DNA of 19,577 nucleotides from JAGLWW01 sp964640225 (GTDB lineage Archaea; Aenigmatarchaeota; Aenigmatarchaeia; PWEA01; JAGHBM01). The notes under the pieces were generated by a model that saw only the letters and a program-made list of their open reading frames with translations, had not been told where the DNA came from and did not search any database. Both the position numbers and the translations under genes were made by a program. The stretch lies in assembly GCA_964640225.1 (NCBI GenBank), contig CAZXFI010000014.1, positions 1 through 19,577 on the forward strand. The letters are read 5' to 3'. Of the stretch, positions 14,722 through 19,577 are shown piece by piece (the stretch's first letter is position 1; each line of letters starts with the position of its first letter).

Positions 14722-17700
14722 TTGTCATTTTCCTGATATATATCTTTATCCCGCTCTTCTTCCTTCTCTTCTCGGGGTTCTTTGGGTTTCTTGATTTTAA
14801 ACATGCTCTTTATTTTTTCCTTCAGCATATCCCTTTTCAGCTTCCTGAGTTCTTCCCTGAACTCATCCCTTTTCTTCTTTATCCTGCCGAAAGTGATGAG
14901 TATGAAAACCAGCAAAATAAGGAGAAGAAGGTTGTATCCCAATTCAAAAAGAAGCTCACCACCCCCAACCTGTATTTCCTTCTCGTCCGTCAGGACGGTT
15001 GCAAAGTCCTTCTTGAAGTTTGTTACAAGCATGTAGCTCCCCGGGACGAAGCTGTCAAGTCCCACGGATCTGTTGAATTCGTTTATGCTTCCTTTTTCTC
15101 CCTCCACGTCCATGGCGTCTCCGTAGTTTGTCTTTAGCCTGGGAACCGGGCCGATTACCTCCATTTCCACGTAACCGCTTTCCTCCTCTTCAGTGGGTAT
15201 GACCAATATCTGCACATCCATAATGTCCATGTTGGTGAAGTTGTAGCCGTTGGTGGTGACTATCAGTATGGGAGGCTTCTGTATGTACCTGAGGTAGAAA
15301 CTTTTGTTTTCCCCCGGGACCATATCCCCCATTATTATTGACGTCTCGTCTCCTTTGGGAACCAGCAGCTCAATTCCCTCGTGGTATATTATATTGTCCG
15401 CGGAATAGGGAAAGGGATAGGTAACGTTCTCGTACGTTTCAATGGCAAAATTCTTTATGGTTGAATTCATGTCAAAGGTTACCCAGGTCTCGTTTGAGAA
15501 AAGAGGGTCAATTGACTTGAGAGTTTCCAGCACGGGCGGGGTAAATGCCTGGAGGTAAAGCCTTTTTTCTTCTTTGGGCTCCAACCTGATGCCCCAGCTG
15601 ACTTTGCTGCCTGGCATTACGTTAAGGTCCTTGCTTTCCCCGTCCTCCGTTATTATCTTGGCAGTCAGGGTATCTTTGAACACCTTTGAAACGTAGGATT
15701 CCTCCGCCGGGGCCTCGTTGGGGTTTTTTACCCTAATTTCCTTAATCCACATGACAGGGCTTCCCACCTCAGCTATTCCCTGCTCCCAACCTTCCTCAAA
15801 AAAACTGAACTTGCTTAATCTCACGTCAATCCTTATGAGGGAATGCACGGACTCCGTTACTATCTTGTCCCTGTAGTAGTTGTATCCCGAAGCCTCTGTG
15901 ATAAGCTCGTTCAGGCCGTAAGGAAGCTCCGAGTCGTACTCTATTCTTGTTTTGTCCTGGTCGTAGAGATTCAGCCTCCCGTTGTCAATCAGAAAATCTA
16001 TTGTATACTGGTTGTACCTCTTTTCGCCTACGGAAACCAGGCCCAGGTAATCAAGCCTGTAGTCTTGTCCCTGCGTAAGCTTTTCCCACTCGCCGTTTCT
16101 CATGAGCTCCAGCGAGGTTCTCTCCCTAAGCATGTTTCCGTTTTCCGGTATGAACACAGCCATGCCCATATCTCTAAGTCCTTTTGTCCCGGTGTCATAA
16201 ATCCTGTAAAGAACCTTTACTTTTGCCAGGTTTCCGACTATCACGTATGCCTCCGCGTCCTCGGCCATTATCCACGCGTCTTCCCGGGATGGTCCTCCTC
16301 CGCCGCCTCCCGGCCCCTCACCGCCGCAGTCAACCCCGAGTATCTCCACGGTTTCCTCACCGACCGTGTAATCGGGCGTGCCGGATTCCGTGACAATTAT
16401 GGCTTCGGTGGCGAGTGTGTAGTTAAGGTCCGAATCCTTGCAGGAACCTGAAATATCATATTCCACCAGGACTTCGTCGCCCTTTTGCATGGTCTGGCCT
16501 ATGTCGGCCGAGGTGAAATAAACGTTAACGTATCCGTCCGTGGTGAGGGAGGAGCCCGATGAAAAGACATAAACCAGGCTTGTTATGTCGGTCTCGTTGC
16601 CCCCCGACCTGTAGAGAACCTGTATGTTGTCCAGGTTCCACGCAGTCTGCTGTCCCTCGTCGGAGAGATGAGGTATCGTGGAGTTAACCGAGACTTCAGT
16701 TACTTCAAGTAAAGAATCCCCTATATGGGTTACCCTGTCGCTGATGCTCAGTTTCCTGCCGTCCTGGTCGTTCTGCTCTATAACAGCGAACTTGCTAACC
16801 GAGGAATCTATCAGGTAAAGGTAAGGCATGTCAATGTCGCTGGTGGTGTCTCCCCGGTAAACCGAGCTGCCCCAGACAACCTCCCAGTCAAAAGAAGATG
16901 AGTAATAAAGCTTGTCCCCTCTTCCGGTGTCGTACCTGTCCGTGTAAATGGTCTCGCCGGGTCCCAGGGTTTGAGAAACGACTGAGCTGTCCAGGGGGGT
17001 TGTCTGGCCGACCTCGTAAAGGGCCCAGCTTTCAACTGAGTAGTCCAGGTTCCCGGTTTCGTGTGCTATGTTCTTCAAGAACCCCCTCAGGGACCATTGT
17101 CCCGCCCCAAGGTCGTTAAGCTCTATGCCTTCCCTTACGGGTCCCCTGGAAAACCTGTTCTTGAAGGTTATGCCGCTGAAGGTCTGGCTCTGCTGGTAGT
17201 ATCCCTGGCATTCCCCGGCAAGGTCAAGGAAAGTGAAGCTGGTGTTGTCAAAATTCACGCCGGGCTCTATCTCACCCTCAAAGTTTATGGTGACCGTGCT
17301 TCCCGGCACAAGGTCTCCCACCCACTCAAGGCTTTCTTTAAACCCGTCCCCGTCGCTGTCCTGGCTGTCCAGAGAATCGTAGTATGTGGCGTTAAAAGAC
17401 AAGATGTTGATGGCATCCGGGCCTATGGGACTCATATAGGCCTCAAAAAGCAATATAACGTTGTCCAGTCCAGTGCTGTAATCCGTGGATACGTTCATGG
17501 AGAAATCAAAAATATTGGAGCCGCTGTGCATGTCCAAGCCCCCGTTCCTGTTTGAATAGTCCATGGAAAGGTTTACAAGGGGGGATATTCCGCTGTCCAG
17601 CGTGTAGTAAAGGGATTCCTCGTCTTCCGTTGTGTTTACGTAGAGATAGGTCTTGTCCACCGTGTTGGGAGAAGCCGCGGTTGCCCTGTGGGCCCGCACG

Positions 17701-17948
17701 TCCCCGCTTCCTGGTATTAGCTGAAGATTGGTGCCTCCCGTTCCTGAAAGGTTAAGCTCCATGTACTGCAGCACGTCGCGGTTGTTGTTCACGACCACGC
17801 TTACCCTTCCTATTCTCTGCGGCTCGGTCTTTGCGGTGCCGTTCATGTAGAAATCCGTCGCAACGTTCTCGTCTATATGGGAGGTTGGGCTTCCCAGAGC
17901 CTGGGGAATTAACAGAATGAATATTATGAGGACTAGGAACTTCTTCAT
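14715..17948 (-). CDS. Membrane-anchored surface protein A with charged cytoplasmic tail
   Basis: This 1077-residue protein has a signal peptide (MKKFLVLIIFILLIPQALG) and two large extracellular beta-rich halves separated by a Gly-rich hinge (GPGGGGGGP, near residue 547). A Ca-binding-type loop DSDGDGFKE lies near residue 200. One transmembrane helix (~1004-1021) is followed by ~56 very charged residues (RIKKKRDEFREELRKLKRD and onward) predicted as a cytoplasmic helix or coiled coil. Segments shared with surface protein B in the same order include DVLQYMELNL, NRFSRGPVREGIEL (264-277), VMWIKEIRVKNPN (near 732), FTPPVLE (near 801), IIMGDMVPGE and FKKDFATV, showing an old tandem duplication. A differs from B in the hinge and the long tail. 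The ATG lacks a ribosome site and a TATA-like box lies ~25 bases upstream, so it is probably leaderless and first in the cluster. The role is unknown; structural or adhesive is likely. Confidence 0.88.
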   Translation of the reverse strand: MKKFLVLIIFILLIPQALGSPTSHIDENVATDFYMNGTAKTEPQRIGRVSVVVNNNRDVLQYMELNLSGTGGTNLQLIPGSGDVRAHRATAASPNTVDKTYLYVNTTEDEESLYYTLDSGISPLVNLSMDYSNRNGGLDMHSGSNIFDFSMNVSTDYSTGLDNVILLFEAYMSPIGPDAINILSFNATYYDSLDSQDSDGDGFKESLEWVGDLVPGSTVTINFEGEIEPGVNFDNTSFTFLDLAGECQGYYQQSQTFSGITFKNRFSRGPVREGIELNDLGAGQWSLRGFLKNIAHETGNLDYSVESWALYEVGQTTPLDSSVVSQTLGPGETIYTDRYDTGRGDKLYYSSSFDWEVVWGSSVYRGDTTSDIDMPYLYLIDSSVSKFAVIEQNDQDGRKLSISDRVTHIGDSLLEVTEVSVNSTIPHLSDEGQQTAWNLDNIQVLYRSGGNETDITSLVYVFSSGSSLTTDGYVNVYFTSADIGQTMQKGDEVLVEYDISGSCKDSDLNYTLATEAIIVTESGTPDYTVGEETVEILGVDCGGEGPGGGGGGPSREDAWIMAEDAEAYVIVGNLAKVKVLYRIYDTGTKGLRDMGMAVFIPENGNMLRERTSLELMRNGEWEKLTQGQDYRLDYLGLVSVGEKRYNQYTIDFLIDNGRLNLYDQDKTRIEYDSELPYGLNELITEASGYNYYRDKIVTESVHSLIRIDVRLSKFSFFEEGWEQGIAEVGSPVMWIKEIRVKNPNEAPAEESYVSKVFKDTLTAKIITEDGESKDLNVMPGSKVSWGIRLEPKEEKRLYLQAFTPPVLETLKSIDPLFSNETWVTFDMNSTIKNFAIETYENVTYPFPYSADNIIYHEGIELLVPKGDETSIIMGDMVPGENKSFYLRYIQKPPILIVTTNGYNFTNMDIMDVQILVIPTEEEESGYVEMEVIGPVPRLKTNYGDAMDVEGEKGSINEFNRSVGLDSFVPGSYMLVTNFKKDFATVLTDEKEIQVGGGELLFELGYNLLLLILLVFILITFGRIKKKRDEFREELRKLKRDMLKEKIKSMFKIKKPKEPREEKEEERDKDIYQENDNI

Positions 17949-17965
17949 AATCTAAATAAGAAAAA

Positions 17966-17980
17966 CTTTAAATAAAAACT
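17966..17980 (-). promoter_or_regulatory. Probable promoter of surface protein A (leaderless)
   Basis: The minus strand reads AGTTTTTATTTAAAG, centred about 25 bases before the ATG at 17948. That is the usual distance from TATA box to transcription start in archaea, so the mRNA would begin at or near the ATG. No Shine-Dalgarno sequence lies in between. Confidence 0.6.
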
Positions 17981-18037
17981 TAAGGCCTTCAAGGCGCAGA
18001 GTCTTTCTGAAAAGAGGTTTTCCAGGAGATAAATCTT

Positions 18038-18045
18038 TTTATATA
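18038..18045 (+). promoter_or_regulatory. TATA box of the winged-helix/protease operon
   Basis: TTTATATA matches the archaeal box A consensus exactly and sits in an AT-rich context. The transcript should begin near 18065-18072, giving a leader of about 90 bases before the ATG at 18159, and placing the palindrome at or just after the start point. Confidence 0.65.
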
Positions 18046-18064
18046 ATAAAGTGTTAAAAAATTA

Positions 18065-18089
18065 TACAAAGCGGTACAACTGCTTTGTA
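18065..18089 (+). repeat. Inverted repeat (11-bp stem, 3-base loop) at the predicted transcription start
   Basis: The arms are TACAAAGCGGT and ACTGCTTTGTA around the loop ACA. Ten of eleven positions pair, and the odd one is G/T, which would still pair in RNA. It lies 20 bases after the TATA box. It could be an operator for a dimeric repressor, such as the winged-helix protein it precedes, or an RNA hairpin at the 5' end of the leader. Confidence 0.75.
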
Positions 18090-18158
18090 CAAATATCTGG
18101 GACACCCTCTAACCCCCATCCTAGCTCACAATTACCCCCGATTATAAGGTAGCTTGCA

Positions 18159-18371
18159 ATGACAGTAGCCAATGCTGAGAAGAAAATTCTGGATTATCTC
18201 AGCTCGGCCAAGCACGGCGACACTTTCACAGGAATAGCCAAGGCCATAGGAGTTCACAGGCACACCGCCACCAAATATATATACAAGCTTATAGGGGAGG
18301 GAAAGATAGTAACCAGGGGAATCAGCACGGCCAAGGTATGCTACCTGAAGGAAGGAGGTGAAAAGCCTTGA
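18159..18371 (+). CDS. Small winged-helix DNA-binding protein, paralogue 2
   Basis: This 70-residue protein is a single winged helix-turn-helix: residues ~5-30 form the first helices, GVHRHTATKYIYKL is the recognition helix, and the wing ends STAKVCYLK with a short GGEKP tail. It is the paralogue of the protein at 443-631, identical at most positions of the recognition helix. An in-frame stop lies three codons upstream of the ATG, which fixes the start; AAGGT eight bases before it is a weak ribosome site. It is the first gene of a rightward unit with its own TATA box and a palindrome at the predicted transcript start, which suggests autoregulation (inference). Its last codons carry the GGAGGTG site of the next gene, and its TGA overlaps that gene's TTG. 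Confidence 0.85.
   Translation: MTVANAEKKILDYLSSAKHGDTFTGIAKAIGVHRHTATKYIYKLIGEGKIVTRGISTAKVCYLKEGGEKP
18354..18360 (+). promoter_or_regulatory. Ribosome binding site that decides a TTG start
   Basis: GGAGGTG with a seven-base spacer precedes TTG at 18368. The nearest in-frame ATG (18428) lies inside the hydrophobic segment and has no such site, and using it would remove the basic N-terminus of the signal sequence. Confidence 0.8.
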
Positions 18372-19577
18372 ACAAGTCTCCCTTTTACTATAAGACTCCC
18401 TATTTGCTGAGGATCGTGGCCGTAGTCATGATATTCCTGGCTTCCGAAATCTTTGTAAGCTACCCGGGCATAACAGGCTTTATTTTTTGGGAAGACATTT
18501 ATATTCAGGATATAGGCCTGGAAACAACTGAAAATTACGAACATGAATGGGTTCTAGAGAACTATCAGGAAAACGCGAAACTTTCTTACGTTAAGGCAAG
18601 CGGCCGCATATTCGGCGGCACGCCCGGATACGCAAGAACGTACCTAAAAACTGCTGACGGGAGAAGATTCCTGCTATTGAACCATTCCATAGCCCTCACG
18701 GAATACGGGCTTACGGGCTACCTGGTAGGCGACAACGCCACGACCACCCAGGAGACCACAACGACCGAGGAAACCACTACCACGGAGGAGACCACGACCA
18801 CGGAAGCCACAACAACCACTGAAGAAACCACCTCTACACAGGACACAACAACCTCCGAGACCACCTCCACGGCTGAGACAACGTCCACGGCCACCACCAC
18901 CGAGACCACCTCCACAACCAACACGACAACCACTGTAGGAAACGAGACCACTACCACATTTAACACAACGACTACTCAGAATACCACGACCACATTAGAT
19001 AACCAGTCGACAACCACTTCGACAGATACAACAACCACGGAAGATTATCAGGAATGGCTTACAGTATATTTTGAAAGCGAATGCAGGAAGACTTGCGACC
19101 TAACTGTCGAAAATCTTACCGACAGTTCATACACGCTGGATATAGAACTGGAAAACGTAACCCTGGTTATAGAAGAGCTTATTTACAAGTTTGAAGAACC
19201 TTTCACCGCGGAGACTACTTCTTCAACCACTACAACAACGGTTCAGCCGGAACACGAGGCTGAAATAGACCCGAAAATAGAGGAAAAACTCAAAGAAAAG
19301 CAGGCCGTAAAGGTACTTATCAAGATAAAAAATGAAACCGCTTACCAGGGACTAAAGAAAGGAATTCTCAAAAAGATGGAAGGGATAGACAGGATTAACC
19401 TGCTGGCCGGGGACCTGGACAATCTTACGCTAAACCAGCTCAAGGGTCTCAGGGACATAGTGGAGATAAAGCTGGACGAGGAATTTGACCTGCTCCTGAG
19501 AGAGTCCCTCCCCCTGATAAACTGGAACAGGTCTTTGGAAGAACTGAATCTCACAGGAGAAGGGAAGTCCGTGTGCA
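18368..19577 (+). CDS. Secreted mucin-linked subtilisin-like protease, N-terminal part (3' truncated)
   Basis: This frame is open to the window end (403 complete codons). It starts at TTG, overlapping the winged-helix stop (TTGA). Residues ~1-30 are basic then hydrophobic (IVAVVMIFLASEIFV), a signal or anchor sequence. Residues ~45-120 form a compact domain I do not recognise (SGRIFGGTPGYARTYLKTADG). Residues 125-225 are ~60% threonine in TTTTEE-like repeats, probably O-glycosylated. A short beta segment follows with a close Cys pair (CRKTC), then a second Thr run (~281-292). Residues ~308-375 (VKVLIKIKN, then MEGIDRINLLAGDLDNL, then IVEIKLDEEF) look like an inhibitor-I9 propeptide. LPLINWN through LTGEGKSVC is the usual entry to an S8 subtilase domain. 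The catalytic Asp, His and Ser lie beyond the window, so protease activity is inferred. It could mature or trim the surface proteins encoded next door. Confidence 0.75.
   Translation, partial: MNKSPFYYKTPYLLRIVAVVMIFLASEIFVSYPGITGFIFWEDIYIQDIGLETTENYEHEWVLENYQENAKLSYVKASGRIFGGTPGYARTYLKTADGRRFLLLNHSIALTEYGLTGYLVGDNATTTQETTTTEETTTTEETTTTEATTTTEETTSTQDTTTSETTSTAETTSTATTTETTSTTNTTTTVGNETTTTFNTTTTQNTTTTLDNQSTTTSTDTTTTEDYQEWLTVYFESECRKTCDLTVENLTDSSYTLDIELENVTLVIEELIYKFEEPFTAETTSSTTTTTVQPEHEAEIDPKIEEKLKEKQAVKVLIKIKNETAYQGLKKGILKKMEGIDRINLLAGDLDNLTLNQLKGLRDIVEIKLDEEFDLLLRESLPLINWNRSLEELNLTGEGKSVC
18740..19042 (+). repeat. Threonine-rich mucin-like repeat region
   Basis: About 101 codons encode 62 threonines, first as regular TTTTEE units of 18 bases, later as TTS and TTTTxN variants. 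All four threonine codons are mixed within units, so the repetition is kept at protein rather than DNA level. It would make a stiff, glycosylated spacer between the N-terminal domain and the protease part. Confidence 0.85.

Larger units (their letters stand above)
17949..18158. other. Divergent intergenic region
   Basis: These 210 bases are the only sizeable gap in the window. They hold the leftward promoter of surface protein A, the rightward TATA box at 18038-18045 and the palindrome at 18065-18089. The stretch 18090-18150 is C-rich on the plus strand with no open frame or further structure that I can see; it would be untranslated leader of the winged-helix gene. Confidence 0.7.

Noticed and set aside
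18718..18966. 82-codon Val/Ser repeat protein on the minus strand
   Set aside because: It is the antisense of the Thr-rich linker; the VVVVS pattern is just the complement of threonine codons.
18740..19042. Short repeats considered as a CRISPR array
   Set aside because: The repeats are 18-base protein-coding units without spacers, in frame with the protease gene.

Overview
The window looks like archaeal DNA, most likely from a DPANN-type lineage, though the phylum cannot be fixed from sequence alone. The evidence is TATA boxes placed where archaeal transcription would start with little or no 5' leader, a mix of leaderless starts and GGAGGTG ribosome sites, TTG starts, very large secreted proteins packed with Asn-Xaa-Ser/Thr sequons, and a HerA/FtsK-type ATPase. 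It is a surface-protein locus. I see no rRNA, tRNA, CRISPR array or insertion sequence, and all gaps but one are under 60 bases.

Layout. Positions 1-631 (+): the C-terminal end of a membrane-anchored surface protein, overlapping by 4 bases a 62-residue winged-helix protein. Positions 17948 down to 619 (-): five genes in a row. In order of transcription they are surface protein A (1077 aa), its divergent paralogue surface protein B (1115 aa), a 73-aa membrane/coiled-coil protein, a 2978-aa giant, and a 497-aa cytoplasmic coiled-coil protein. Positions 17949-18158: a 210-base divergent promoter region with a TATA box and an 11-bp-stem palindrome. Positions 18159-19577 (+): a second winged-helix protein, paralogous to the first, overlapping by 4 bases a TTG-started, mucin-linked protein that runs into the start of a subtilisin-like domain and is cut by the window end.

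The centrepiece is the 2978-aa protein. From N to C terminus it has a signal peptide, a seven-repeat FG-GAP/VCBS-like beta-propeller, a long chain of heavily sequon-bearing Ig-like modules with a jelly-roll-like insert, a Gly/acidic hinge, two sparsely sequoned membrane-proximal beta domains, one transmembrane helix, and a cytoplasmic HerA-family ATPase with Walker A, Walker B and a conserved Gln. One polypeptide therefore joins a giant extracellular stalk to an internal motor-type ATPase. There is no nurA-like neighbour, so the DNA-repair role of free HerA is not supported here.

Working model (inference): A, B, the 73-aa protein and the giant form a trans-envelope complex. A, the 73-aa protein and the giant all expose charged helical tails inside the cell, where the 497-aa coiled-coil protein could link them. 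The substrate (DNA, protein, or mechanical coupling at a cell-cell contact) cannot be told from the sequence. The two paralogous winged-helix genes bracket the cluster, each translationally coupled to an exported protein, and are candidate regulators.
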